Shown here piece by piece: positions 13,101-24,201 of a stretch of 64,000 bases of DNA. Both the position numbers and the translations under genes were made by a program. Every line of letters begins with the position of its first letter. Positions within the stretch are counted from its first letter, which is position 1. The stretch is taken from contig VZSF01001204.1 in the NCBI GenBank assembly GCA_013398295.1, positions 250,333 through 314,332 of the forward strand, read 5' to 3'. The notes beneath the pieces are model-generated. The model had not been told where the DNA came from, made no database searches, and was given only the letters and a program-made list of their open reading frames with translations. This DNA comes from Chionis minor (lineage: Eukaryota; Chordata; Aves; Charadriiformes; Chionididae).

Positions 13101-14992
13101 AATTGAAATTAAGGAAGTTCTGAAAGACCCATGACAAAGACAGAAGAACCGTATATTTCCCAATGTAAAAAACAAAGTATTGTATCATTTCAGATATGTG
13201 GATTTTATTTTTCTTTTTCCAAAATTTAAGGTCTACATCACAAGGAAGAGACAAATTGTATAACATTTTGAAACATGACAAAGTCTGCATATTAATTACT
13301 ATCAATGGAATAGCCCAGTAATTCCACATTCTTCTTGTCAGGAGAAATTTATACTAAGGTATTGTATATGAAAAGGGCTTCCAAGAAAATAAAAATGTTC
13401 CTTTTGCTGTAAAGGAGTCATTCATAAACGTATGACTTCTATCTGTCCCTAATAAGTTCCTTTAAAAGTAATGAAGAAGCATAAAAAATGCAGAAATAAG
13501 AATTTACAGTTTTTAAGAATCCCTCCATTTCTTTTACTCGATGATATTCAAAAATAAAGGTCACAATTTATTTGGAACCTTTTATTTGTAATAAGTAAAG
13601 TAGTTTATTACAAAAACTTGTCAACTAAGTCTATTTCATGTTTCACGCAATTTCTTATTTAATGGTTCAAATTTCAGAGTGATTATCAACCCACAATCCT
13701 ATCGAAGTCAGTGAAAATAAAGCACACTCAGCACTTCCATAGCTTAGATGGTCAAAAGGAGCACACAACTTGAGAGCTTAGCATCCCTTTACAAACTACC
13801 GAAATTTCATTAGTTTGAAGAAACTTGTTGATATTTTATTTTCCTTGAATACCTAGTAAAACACAAATCCCTGAGATGTTAGAGAGAAAAAAAACACCAA
13901 AGCAAACAAAACCCAAATAAACCACAAAATAGCAAATACTTTTATTATATCATCTTAGTCACAGACTTAAACAGGAAGAAAAAAAAATAGCAGAAAAGGA
14001 TGGTCACTGGATTTCTATGAGCATATTTAGTAAAGCTAGAAATGTCCCATTAGGATGTTTAGTCTACATCCTGTGGCTTTGTATCACAAGGCAATCTAAT
14101 GATGTAAATATGTTTCCCAAACATTTTCAATTACTGATGAAATATTTTCTAAAATTGGAAAGAGGGACATTACAAAATATAGTCAACATTATAATGATGC
14201 TGTTCTGCAAAATATTTTGACCACATTTTCTGTAAGAATAAGGAGCAAAAAAACCCAGAAAAGGGGATAGGATAAACACAGCACACGAGAAGAAACTAAA
14301 ATCTGCCACTATGGGAGTATTATCCCGGAAGCTATCAGATCTTTCAAAAAAACATAGGTGATTGCCACGACATCACAGCTGAGCTGTTTGTTTTTTGCAT
14401 AATATATCTGAAGACAAAATAATTTCAATGTTATTCCTTAATAAATCAAGACAAAACATTGGTCATATTAGAACTGAAACTAAAACTAATTACAAAGCAG
14501 TAAGATTTTCTACTTAATTTCTGTTGCATTAATCATAACACTAATACTTGAAGCATTATAACAGTAACCTTGTTCTGTTGTTAGACTAAAGCAATGCTTA
14601 ATTGTTAGCAAACTGTAAAAAAAAGTTATTTCTTTTCTCTGTTTTTGATAGAGTAATAAGAGTTAGTGCTGCTTCTTAAAGATCAAGTTGGCTCTGCACA
14701 AAAAAATACCAAGGGTATATATTTAAAATGAAAAGGAAAAGAGGACAGTACAAACAAATAATAGAAAGAAACCAGTAAGTGATGACTTAAGCATTAGTAA
14801 AATAATTTTTAAAAAAATAATCAAGCAAATCACATGCTTATAATGGTTTACAGAGGCTGGCACTTTTGACCGAAGAAGCAAATTAAATGAACTAATGTCT
14901 GGTGCCTTTGAAACCACAGGCAAGATGACAATGTAACTGGACTTAAAGTGAGAAAAGTAGTGGCTTAACATCAAAGAAAGCACACTTACAAA

Positions 14993-15022
14993 GAAAAAAA
15001 AAAAAGGAAAAAAAAAAAGAAA
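14993..15022. repeat. A-rich tract
   Basis: Almost uninterrupted A/G-poor poly-A (A12 GG A11 G) in intron 3. No adjacent SINE body was recognised, so this is recorded as simple low-complexity sequence. Confidence 0.7.
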
Positions 15023-17389
15023 GAAGAAAGTTACATCCAATTTCCCTCCATCCAAGAACAAACTAGAAAGATTTTAGAATCCTGAACACTGCATTGCTGG
15101 TTTTAGTTTAAACAATGCCCAAGGTTTTTTTTTCCTGAGAATTCAAGTCTAACTGAATTTTCTCATGACTGTAAGTATGCATGGCAAAAAGCCTCAAAAT
15201 GTTACTGAACTATTTCATTGATACTCCAGTGCTACTTTCTTTTCCCTGGCAATACACAGACAAAAACTGTTAGTGTAGTGACTCGAACTTAGTAAAGTGA
15301 CTCAAACAACAGAAAGGAGTGCATTTTCAACAGATTTTCCTTGCAAGAAAATGTTGATTTAAAAAGAAACAAATAGTGAAGAATATTTTGCTATAAAAGA
15401 CTGTGATCTTTCAGAGTAACAGGGAAATTCTTATTGTCCCACAATGGAATGGAAAATTGAGTTATTAACTATAGGGCGAAAGAAATTTCAGGCACAATTA
15501 AGGACTCCATTAGCCAAAGAATCTCATGATTACGACGAAATTTTGAAATACACATTTTTGCCTAGGAAAAAGTAAAAATGGAGAAAGAGGATGAGAAAAA
15601 GGAGTATACTTCAGGTATTGCCTACTCCACTATAAAAACACAAGCGTAGTTATCCTTCAATATTATAAGTAACAATAAAAACATCAGTTAAAATACAAGC
15701 TTTAACATGCTATAACACTCATAGTGAAAATAGGCTTGATTCAGGTAAGAATGATTTTACAAATCAATTTTAGACTCAGCTATCTGGAGAGGACCATATG
15801 CCTAAACACCACTGATTTTCATAGCACTTAAGTACTTGAAAATATCTAAAAATCAAAACTATACTTAATAGAGCAAATCAATGTATAAAAATGTTGTATC
15901 AGCCAACACTGAAACAAAAGAAAACAGTATCACTTCCTGTTTATTAGAGCACTGTATAGGTGAATTATTCAACTGGAAAAATCTTTCCATATTCTAGCAA
16001 AACACTCCAAAAGAAAAAAATCTGGCAGTCTGTTGCTAATTAGCTTTGATACTCCGAGTTTTTGTTGAGGATAATTCAATCCATAGCATGTAACAACGAG
16101 TTTTAACCCCTTATGTTTCCAAGCACAGTCAAATAAGACGGAAATCTTTGTCTGCAGTCAACATTAAACTCAGAAATACTTAAAGTTAAGTAAAAGAGTT
16201 AACCTGAAGCTATATGCTATAAAGTCAAATAAGCAAAGAAATCCCTTTTGGGTGAAAGAAGAATATAACAAATTTTTTTTTTTTTTTGGTAAAGCATATT
16301 TAATTTAGTCTAGTAAAGTTTCAAATTCACTGGCTCTTCATTTTCACTGTTGATTACCCTCCTGCTTTATGTGGGACTTTTACGAAGAAAATAGAAGAGA
16401 GAAAATCAAGAAAATGAAATTTTCTTTAGCTAGGTATATTTTTACTTCTAAGTAACAATTTGAGAAAGACTAAGTGTCCAACTAAGGATGTCAGTTTTCC
16501 TACAGTGCAAAACACGTAGCAGTGCAATAGGCTGAAGAATAACTTGCTGAATCATAGCTTGAACAAATGGATAGGTCAGACAATGAATGAGAAAAGTAGG
16601 TAACTAAAGTAATACTTTGAAACTCACTACGAGTTTGTATTCTGAGCAGTAAGTTTGATAAACAAACAAACATTATGCAGAAATTCTGCTTCTTTCAATG
16701 TGGGATTTTCTCCCCCACTAAAACCAGTACAATGTGGGCATAAGCTGAACAAAGCAAACAGCATATTGGAAAATCTACTCAGTTCAGAGTGGCATTCAAT
16801 CCACACAATGAATGAAGAGAGCCTCTACATCAGTCTTAAATGCTTGCCTTTGCAAACTCTAAAATATGAGCATTGTTTGATTATTATATGGAGGAGAAAA
16901 GCAAAAACAGTGCCAAAATCCCTGCCCTCCACAAAAAGACAAAAATAACAAGGGCAAAAATTGAGAATATCTCTACAGGTATTCATTCATGAGCGTCCCT
17001 AACTTAACGAAAACTAAACAGAGGGATAAGATTTTCATTGGGTTTACTCCTTCACGGAACTATATAGGGAATACTTTTCTAATGCAATGAAGTGAGCTTA
17101 TATTGTAGACAAAATACTAATTAGACATCGATTTCTATGCCTATTCAACAAAAGGGGCAACAGTAGCAGTACTATTTTAGGAGTTAATAATGGAACCTTA
17201 CCATATATAAAATTCTCAGGGGATTGTTGCGTATTTCCTCGATTCAGACATGTCAGTATTTAGAAAACTAAAACATCAATCCACTTTTACAGCAGTGAGA
17301 CAAACACTTGCCAGCTCTCGTCCAAGTAATACAATGAAAGCTATTTTTGACCCTGTGTTACCCCGATTACTCCAAGATCAACAACGTAC

Positions 17390-17464
17390 CATTCTGCTAC
17401 TGGTTTGGCAATGCTGTCAAAAACCACGTCTTGTTTTGCCTCTTGATCAAAAATTTTCTGAAAT
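17390..17464 (-). CDS. KIF6: KIF6 exon 3: motor domain
   Basis: A 75-bp exon whose first base completes a lysine codon opened in exon 2 (AA|A). It then carries 24 codons (FQKIFDQEAKQ... ending IAKPVAE) and leaves TG for a codon finished by the T of exon 4, giving cysteine. The sequence F-K-I-F-D, Q-V-F and I-A-K-P-V is the kinesin stretch just before the P-loop exon (family form: F.FD.VF....TQ..V(Y/F)......V). Flanks: acceptor TTTTCAG with AG at 17466-17465, donor GTACGTT from 17389. Only this copy of the exon is complete. Fifteen bases of its 5' end, with the acceptor, recur at 19697-19711 directly after the assembly gap. That copy cannot act as an exon because the rest is missing. Confidence 0.95.
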
Positions 17465-19686
17465 CTGAAAATATTAAGCAAATAATAATTGCTCAGAATC
17501 TTAAAACACTACTTGATTCATATATTTTTGTTTGTGTTTGTGATAGTCAATGTTTACATCATTAGGCTTACATAACTTTGTACAATGTTTCCCTGTAGTC
17601 TTAACCACAGCATGCTGTTGTGCTATTGTATATAAATAGGCTGTACACAGTGCTGCTTTGACAAGATCTGTACAATAAAATCCTCTGATAAAATGATGTG
17701 GTTTAGAAAAAAATAAACCGTATTTTAAATCTATCAAGAGAATCAGTGTTTGTAACTGGCACCATGCTGAAACCTGGATAAATAGATTACACTATAACCA
17801 AATACAGCATCCCACCAGTATAGCCAGGCTCACATTTTTTCGTAAGTACTTCCTTCATTCTGCTGCACAGTTACTATAAGTCACAAGGAGTTATTTAATT
17901 TAATACAAGTCTTGTCCCTTCCAATATAAAATATCTGCAGTTGTTCTACAGAATCAAAGAACACTTCAGGTTAGAAGTGACCATCTGTTCCAATCCCCCT
18001 GCTCAAAGGACAGTCAGCTAGAGCAGGGGTCTGTACGTCAGGTTTTGAATGCCTCCACACATGGAGGCTCCACAACCTCTCTGGGCAACCTGTTCCAGTA
18101 TTTGATCATCCCATAGTAAAAAACTTTTTTTGATATTTCCTGTATTTCAATTTGTGCCCGTTAACTCTTGTCCTGTCACTGGGCACCACTGATAAGCATC
18201 TGGCTCCATCTTCTTTAATGTTCCCCTCCCTATCAGTTGTTTACACACAGTGACAAGATCCCCTTGAGCCTTCTCTTCTCCAGGATAAACAGCCCCAGGT
18301 CGCTCAGTCTCTCCTCACATGTCAGAGGCTCCAGTCCCTTAATCACCTTTGTGTCCCTTTGCTGGAGCCCAGAGCTGAACACAGAACTCCAGATGTGATC
18401 TCACTGGTGGTGACTAGAAGGGAAGGATCAACTCCCTTGACCTGCTGGCAACACTGCATAAAGCAGCCCAGAAGCTGTTGGCCACCTTTGCTGCAAATAG
18501 TGTGGTGCTGACTCATGTTCAAATTTTTGTCTACCAGGACTCCAGGTCCTCTTCTGCAAACCTGCTTTCAGTCAGCAGGACTTAGCATTTCACTTTGTTG
18601 AACTTAATGAGATTCCTATTGGCCCATTTCTCCAGCCTCTTGAGGTCCCTCTGAAGAGCAGCACAACTACCTGGTGTGTCAACCATCCCTCCCAGTTTCA
18701 TATTGCCTATGAACTTGCTGAAGCTTCACTCCGTCCCATCACTTACGTCATTAATGCTAAACAGTATTGGATCACAGTAGTGATGACACCACTAGAGACT
18801 AGCCTCCAGCTGGACTTTGTACCCCTGATGACAACCCTCTGAGCCCAGCAGCTCAGCTCATTTTCAACACTCCTCACTGTGCACTCATCTAGGCTTCCCT
18901 CATGCCATTTCTCAGACAGCCTTCCTGGGTCACCTGACCCTGCTCCCACCTCTTGTAAGCTTCCTTTTTGTGTTTGCGTTTAGTCAGGAGCTGATTGCTC
19001 ACCCATGCAGGCCTCCTGCTGTCTTTTTGTCGTTTCCAGCTCATCAGGATGGACTGTTCTTGGGCTTGGAGGAGGTGATTCTTGAAAATCAGCCAGCTCT
19101 CCTGGAGTTCTCTCCAGGGCTGTGACTCATGGGATTCTTTCAAGCAGGTCTCTGAACAGGCCAAAGTCTGCTCTCTTAAATCCAGGGTTGTGACCCTGCT
19201 TTTTGCCTTGCTCGCTTCTCTCAAGATCCTGAATTTCACTACCTCCTGGCCACTGCAGCCAAGACTACCCCCGGGGTTCACATCCCTGACCGGTTCTTCT
19301 GTGTTTGCAAATATGAGCTGCAGCAGACTTCCCCTCTTATTGGCTCTATAACCATATATTAGGAAGTTGTCATCAATACACTCCAGAAACCTCTTGGACT
19401 GCTTGTGCTCTGCTGTGTTGTCCCTCCTATCTGTAACTGTATACCCTGTATACCCACATAGAACTTCACAGCATATATAGAAAAGCACTATGGACACCAG
19501 GTGTATAAAAAGGCACCATGGACTGCAAGGTATTATGCAGTGTGTACAACGTCAAAGACAAACTTGATACACATAGTAGAGAGGCATATATTCTGTCCTG
19601 CTAACCCTTAATCAGTCAAGATATCCAAACAATTGTGTTTGATTCCCATACAAGAAAGTAAGAATAAAAGTGAATGATGATTGAGG
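17450..19686. repeat. Duplicated block, copy 1 (left of N gap)
   Basis: These 2,237 bases recur at 19697-21933 with a constant offset of 2,247. I see one substitution: G at 19276 against T at 21523. The block ends exactly at the first N. Its left end is inside KIF6 exon 3 and its right flank is the gap, the pattern of two contigs whose overlapping ends were placed side by side instead of merged. It contains the first 15 bases of exon 3, part of intron 2 and a full internally deleted CR1 copy. Confidence 0.95.
17945..19430 (-). mobile_element. CR1 LINE, internally deleted (copy 1)
   Basis: Minus-strand CR1. From 17945 it shows the 3' untranslated end and the C-terminal reverse-transcriptase region in reverse complement ('ccacaacctctctgggcaac', 'cctgttccagt', 'cagagctgaacacagaactcc', 'gttgaacttaatgagattcc'). 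Near 18890 it jumps to the region between the endonuclease and reverse transcriptase. A 202-codon open frame (19497-18889) there reads RFLECIDDNFL, SLGCSGQEVVKFRILREASK, QESWLIFKNHLLQAQEQSI, RRPAWVSNQLLTKRKHKKEA, YKRWEQGQVT. The catalytic palm of the reverse transcriptase is absent, so the copy is dead. CR1 similarity starts near 19430; the first 25 or so residues of the open frame do not look like CR1. Confidence 0.92.
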
Positions 19687-19696
19687 NNNNNNNNNN
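19687..19696. other. Assembly gap (10 N)
   Basis: Run of ten n. It separates the two copies of the 2,237-bp block and therefore probably marks a contig join, not ten missing bases. Confidence 0.98.
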
Positions 19697-21933
19697 AAAA
19701 TTTTCTGAAATCTGAAAATATTAAGCAAATAATAATTGCTCAGAATCTTAAAACACTACTTGATTCATATATTTTTGTTTGTGTTTGTGATAGTCAATGT
19801 TTACATCATTAGGCTTACATAACTTTGTACAATGTTTCCCTGTAGTCTTAACCACAGCATGCTGTTGTGCTATTGTATATAAATAGGCTGTACACAGTGC
19901 TGCTTTGACAAGATCTGTACAATAAAATCCTCTGATAAAATGATGTGGTTTAGAAAAAAATAAACCGTATTTTAAATCTATCAAGAGAATCAGTGTTTGT
20001 AACTGGCACCATGCTGAAACCTGGATAAATAGATTACACTATAACCAAATACAGCATCCCACCAGTATAGCCAGGCTCACATTTTTTCGTAAGTACTTCC
20101 TTCATTCTGCTGCACAGTTACTATAAGTCACAAGGAGTTATTTAATTTAATACAAGTCTTGTCCCTTCCAATATAAAATATCTGCAGTTGTTCTACAGAA
20201 TCAAAGAACACTTCAGGTTAGAAGTGACCATCTGTTCCAATCCCCCTGCTCAAAGGACAGTCAGCTAGAGCAGGGGTCTGTACGTCAGGTTTTGAATGCC
20301 TCCACACATGGAGGCTCCACAACCTCTCTGGGCAACCTGTTCCAGTATTTGATCATCCCATAGTAAAAAACTTTTTTTGATATTTCCTGTATTTCAATTT
20401 GTGCCCGTTAACTCTTGTCCTGTCACTGGGCACCACTGATAAGCATCTGGCTCCATCTTCTTTAATGTTCCCCTCCCTATCAGTTGTTTACACACAGTGA
20501 CAAGATCCCCTTGAGCCTTCTCTTCTCCAGGATAAACAGCCCCAGGTCGCTCAGTCTCTCCTCACATGTCAGAGGCTCCAGTCCCTTAATCACCTTTGTG
20601 TCCCTTTGCTGGAGCCCAGAGCTGAACACAGAACTCCAGATGTGATCTCACTGGTGGTGACTAGAAGGGAAGGATCAACTCCCTTGACCTGCTGGCAACA
20701 CTGCATAAAGCAGCCCAGAAGCTGTTGGCCACCTTTGCTGCAAATAGTGTGGTGCTGACTCATGTTCAAATTTTTGTCTACCAGGACTCCAGGTCCTCTT
20801 CTGCAAACCTGCTTTCAGTCAGCAGGACTTAGCATTTCACTTTGTTGAACTTAATGAGATTCCTATTGGCCCATTTCTCCAGCCTCTTGAGGTCCCTCTG
20901 AAGAGCAGCACAACTACCTGGTGTGTCAACCATCCCTCCCAGTTTCATATTGCCTATGAACTTGCTGAAGCTTCACTCCGTCCCATCACTTACGTCATTA
21001 ATGCTAAACAGTATTGGATCACAGTAGTGATGACACCACTAGAGACTAGCCTCCAGCTGGACTTTGTACCCCTGATGACAACCCTCTGAGCCCAGCAGCT
21101 CAGCTCATTTTCAACACTCCTCACTGTGCACTCATCTAGGCTTCCCTCATGCCATTTCTCAGACAGCCTTCCTGGGTCACCTGACCCTGCTCCCACCTCT
21201 TGTAAGCTTCCTTTTTGTGTTTGCGTTTAGTCAGGAGCTGATTGCTCACCCATGCAGGCCTCCTGCTGTCTTTTTGTCGTTTCCAGCTCATCAGGATGGA
21301 CTGTTCTTGGGCTTGGAGGAGGTGATTCTTGAAAATCAGCCAGCTCTCCTGGAGTTCTCTCCAGGGCTGTGACTCATGGGATTCTTTCAAGCAGGTCTCT
21401 GAACAGGCCAAAGTCTGCTCTCTTAAATCCAGGGTTGTGACCCTGCTTTTTGCCTTGCTCGCTTCTCTCAAGATCCTGAATTTCACTACCTCCTGGCCAC
21501 TGCAGCCAAGACTACCCCCGGGTTTCACATCCCTGACCGGTTCTTCTGTGTTTGCAAATATGAGCTGCAGCAGACTTCCCCTCTTATTGGCTCTATAACC
21601 ATATATTAGGAAGTTGTCATCAATACACTCCAGAAACCTCTTGGACTGCTTGTGCTCTGCTGTGTTGTCCCTCCTATCTGTAACTGTATACCCTGTATAC
21701 CCACATAGAACTTCACAGCATATATAGAAAAGCACTATGGACACCAGGTGTATAAAAAGGCACCATGGACTGCAAGGTATTATGCAGTGTGTACAACGTC
21801 AAAGACAAACTTGATACACATAGTAGAGAGGCATATATTCTGTCCTGCTAACCCTTAATCAGTCAAGATATCCAAACAATTGTGTTTGATTCCCATACAA
21901 GAAAGTAAGAATAAAAGTGAATGATGATTGAGG
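19697..21933. repeat. Duplicated block, copy 2 (right of N gap)
   Basis: Second copy of 17450-19686, starting on the first base after the gap. It begins with the exon 3 acceptor region and 15 bases of exon 3, then repeats the intron 2 segment and the internally deleted CR1. It ends at 21933, after which unique intron 2 sequence continues (gtgaccagggcagaaag). With one apparent mismatch in over 2.2 kb it is either a false duplication or an extremely recent one. Confidence 0.95.
20192..21677 (-). mobile_element. CR1 LINE, internally deleted (copy 2)
   Basis: The same CR1 copy as at 17945-19430, repeated inside the second duplicated block. It carries the same junction and the same 202-codon open frame (21744-21136), with one residue differing (N in copy 1, K here, in the DV-x-PGGS stretch). 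Two independent insertions would not share the same internal deletion and endpoints, so this is not a second insertion. Confidence 0.92.
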
Positions 21934-22980
21934 TGACCAGGGCAGAAAGACTGCATGAAGTATGAGTTTTATGGAGTAAAAAGAAATGCCTGCTCCGTAG
22001 CATTATTTTTGCATTCTCTTAAGGATAATAAGGCATAGCGTTTCTCAAACTCCATCTCTACAGACTTTTTAATAAATTACAAGGTCAGGGAAAAAAAATC
22101 AGCATTCATTACAGCTGGCTTGGGCATCTGCAACCTAAGCTAGTTTTGCATATTAATCTAGTCGGAGAGGGCAGCTCCTCTCTTCCCAAGCAGAATAGAT
22201 TTCCTTAGCTTATGTAAAATGACATCAGTCTGAGCTGCAGATGTTTATCTGGGGCTGTCCTTTTTAATAGCATAGAGTGACAAATTTACTTGTTTTGGTA
22301 TTATAAACAATAAAAAATATTTAACTTGGAAAAAACCAATCTCAGCCTAGTCAGGTGGCTAGATCTAGCTTTCTTTGTCATCAAAATTTTAAAAAAAAAT
22401 GTTGCCTTCAAGTTCTCTGTTGAAAAGATAAAAATATTTGATGGACATTGCTGGTACTTATTTTTAGTTTCTAAAAAATAATTACATTCCACAACTATGG
22501 TTTTGTTTCTTTCAGCAATCTCTGGTTTTCTTTACTGTGTTTTGGTTATGTCTGAAACAGTTTCCAAACACAGTGTTTTTACATCCAGGCATCTTTAGCC
22601 AGCCTATGTCAACTCATTAGATCACAAGAGAACACACAGTCCTGCATTCAATTTTCATACACAAATCCAAAACAAGCTGTAAAAGAGGAAGAACTATTAA
22701 ATGAAGATACAATCTTTGAGACAAGGCTTAGAAATGTAGAATGACTTGTAATGGATAGACAAAAACTCCAAAGCTTCATCAAATACTACTAAACTCATTG
22801 AGGTGCAAAGCATAATACAATGGGGTATTTCTCTTGTTAATGGAGTTGTATAAAAATAAACCTATCTACACCAAAGACTGATTTTAAGAATAGGCTTTTC
22901 CAGGTTCTATAGATCTGTCTCACTACACAGAGATATCAGTCACTAAAGGCAGAAGATAGAAAAATAAAGCTTTTACTTAC

Positions 22981-23090
22981 TTGAACTTGTAGCTCTCTCG
23001 TTTATTGTTGACGAACCCATCTGCTAAATCACGTGGCACAATAACCTCCAGAGTGGACAGAGTTTTCTCATCATCATCAACGGAATAAAT
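22981..23090 (-). CDS. KIF6: KIF6 exon 2: motor domain N-terminal part
   Basis: A 110-bp exon with 36 codons plus two bases (AA, completed as lysine in exon 3). It encodes IYSVDDDEK followed by TLEVIVPRDLADG, FVNNKRESYKF. The block PRDLADGFVNNKRESYKFKF is what I recall almost unchanged from human KIF6, which fixes the gene identity against the other kinesins (KIF9 is the nearest alternative). Acceptor TTATTAG with AG at 23092-23091; donor AA|GTAAGT at 22980. Phase 0 at its start fits exon 1. Confidence 0.95.
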
Positions 23091-24046
23091 CTAATAAGCA
23101 TGGTTAAGAATTAACAAAATAATTTTACCAATAGAACAGCACAGCCCTTAGGTATAATACTTATATAAGCTTAGCACCTGTAACCACCTGAAGAAAAACT
23201 TCACACAAATTTCAGAATTGCGTTCTGTACCACGGCTAATCAGTCCGTCAAAACAACACAGCAAGCCAGAATAGTTCTGCCTACTTCAAAAGCCCTTAAT
23301 ATGTGAGCAGATCCTCCTTCAGCTATTACACAACAAACCAAGCGCGTACTAACAGTTCTGTTTGTTACCATGTAAACACTACAGTAAGTTTTGAAACAGA
23401 AAAGTAGCCTCTTTGACATAATTTGCTTACTAAATGACTTTAATATCTGAGCTGTTATAAAAACGAAAACACAGCCCCCTCTCCAAAAAGATAATGTATT
23501 AGGAAATACTGATAGAATGAGTAGAGCTGGTTTAAAACAAGAAGACTATGAAGAGACCTAAATGCACGGTTCCTGGGGAGTGCTTTCATTATCTTTATTA
23601 TCCTTTGCAAGGACAGCTAAAGACGGAGAGCCACATGTTTCCCCCCAATGTTGAGAACACTGCTGAACTGAAAAAACTCAGCGTCAAATGTTTTTTTCCT
23701 GTGGAGCCTTTCTCTGACAGGAAGGCAGGAAAGAAGTTCCTCGCCTCCTGCCCCTGTAATTAGAGTCTAAGCTCCCGCGCGTCGGGCTTTTATTAACTTC
23801 CTAAGGCTTCGGAGAAGAGTACAGGGCTGCGGCTTTCCGCTCCGCACCCGACCACTTACGAACCGCTCAGCTCTCAGGGGCCGGCGGGCGCGGCAGGGCC
23901 TCATGCAGGGGGCGGCCATGGCCATAGCCAGGGCCCGCTCCCTCCCGCCTTCAGGCGGCCCCGCCGCACGCAGGCCCGGGGGTCGCCCAACCCGCCCCAC
24001 TTCAACCCCCCCGGGGGGCAGCGCAGCAGCGGGCTCCCCGTCCTAC
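23091..24046 (-). other. KIF6: KIF6 intron 1
   Basis: Short intron of about 0.95 kb. It begins GTAGGA at 24046 (minus strand) and ends at the exon 2 acceptor. Its first few hundred bases, in the gene's sense, are part of the CpG-rich island; the rest is AT-rich. Open frames here on either strand are GC-rich chance frames. Confidence 0.85.
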
Positions 24047-24112
24047 CCCCGCCTGCTGCCGCCTGCCCAGCGGCTTCACCCGCGCGTACACCCGGACGGT
24101 TTCCTTCACCAT
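24047..24112 (-). CDS. KIF6: KIF6 exon 1 (coding part): start of motor domain
   Basis: The ATG at 24112-24110 opens 22 codons, MVKETVRVYARVKPLGRR then QQAG, followed in frame by a GT donor (GGGG|GTAGGA, GT at 24046-24045). The pattern VRVYARVKP is the first beta-strand of the kinesin motor (family form VxVxxRxRP). It lines up with human KIF6 MVKQTIQIFARVKP as I remember it, including the number of residues before the IYS of exon 2. An upstream in-frame ATG exists at 24229 on the minus strand. It would add a 39-residue, alanine/glycine-rich leader with no kinesin character, so the ATG at 24112 is preferred. Confidence 0.93.
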
Positions 24113-24158
24113 CGCGGCCCACCGAGCGCAGGGCTGTCTGCGCCGCCCGCCCTGCCCG

Positions 24159-24174
24159 CCTAGCAACGGTAACC
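24159..24174. promoter_or_regulatory. X-box-like RFX half-site pair
   Basis: The plus strand reads CCTAGCAACGGTAACC. It holds two adjacent perfect RGYAAC half-sites (AGCAAC at 24162-24167, GGTAAC at 24168-24173). The first is preceded, with a one-base spacer, by CCCGCC, which matches 4 of 6 positions of the other half-site GTNRCC. It lies about 50 bp upstream of the KIF6 ATG. RFX factors control cilium genes through such X-boxes, so the position and the gene's ciliary role agree. Binding is inferred. Confidence 0.55.
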
Positions 24175-24183
24175 ACGGGACGC

Positions 24184-24201
24184 TACCCAGCATGCACCGC
24201 G
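24184..24201 (+). promoter_or_regulatory. ZNF143/Staf-type binding site
   Basis: TACCCAGCATGCACCGCG fits every position of the Staf/ZNF143 consensus YWCCCRNMATSCMYYRCG as I know it. It sits 72 bp upstream of the KIF6 ATG, next to the X-box-like site. ZNF143 sites are typical of CpG-island and divergent promoters. The ATG inside it opens an 81-codon plus-strand frame that I regard as accidental. Confidence 0.6.

Larger units (their letters stand above)
789..17389 (-). other. KIF6: KIF6 intron 3 (about 16.6 kb)
   Basis: Long AT-rich intron between exons 3 and 4. The donor GTACGTT is at 17389 downward and the acceptor ends in TATAG at 789. Inside it I recognise a short CR1 3' end near 6.69 kb, a longer CR1 3' fragment at 9.76-10.19 kb, low-complexity tracts at 3.4, 7.3 and 15.0 kb, a poly-T run at about 16.27-16.29 kb and a short tandem duplication at 9.26 kb. 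The splice phases of exons 3 and 4 fit each other, so no exon needs to be placed here. No open frame in the interval resembles a known protein. The remaining sequence looks unique and unremarkable. Confidence 0.8.
17465..22980 (-). other. KIF6: KIF6 intron 2, containing gap and duplicated block
   Basis: Intron between exon 2 (donor GTAAGT at 22980-22975) and exon 3. The length shown here is about 5.5 kb, but roughly 2.25 kb of that is the second copy of the block around the 10-N gap, so the true intron may be near 3.3 kb. It holds the CR1 element described separately. The unique part from 21934 to 22980 shows no further gene or repeat that I recognise. Confidence 0.8.

Noticed and set aside
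18889..19497. 202-codon minus-strand open frame (and its twin at 21136-21744) as a novel gene
   Set aside because: Its residues match the CR1 endonuclease-RT linker (RFLECIDDNFL, QESWLIFKNHLLQAQEQ, RRPAW, KRKHKKEAYKRW), so it is a transposon remnant. The twin is the duplicated block.
19697..19711. Second copy of KIF6 exon 3
   Set aside because: Only the acceptor and 15 bases are present before the N gap, and the rest of the exon and its donor are missing. It belongs to the gap-flanking duplication.
17945..21677. Two independent CR1 insertions in intron 2
   Set aside because: Both share the same internal deletion, endpoints and flanks, so they are one insertion present twice through the duplicated block.
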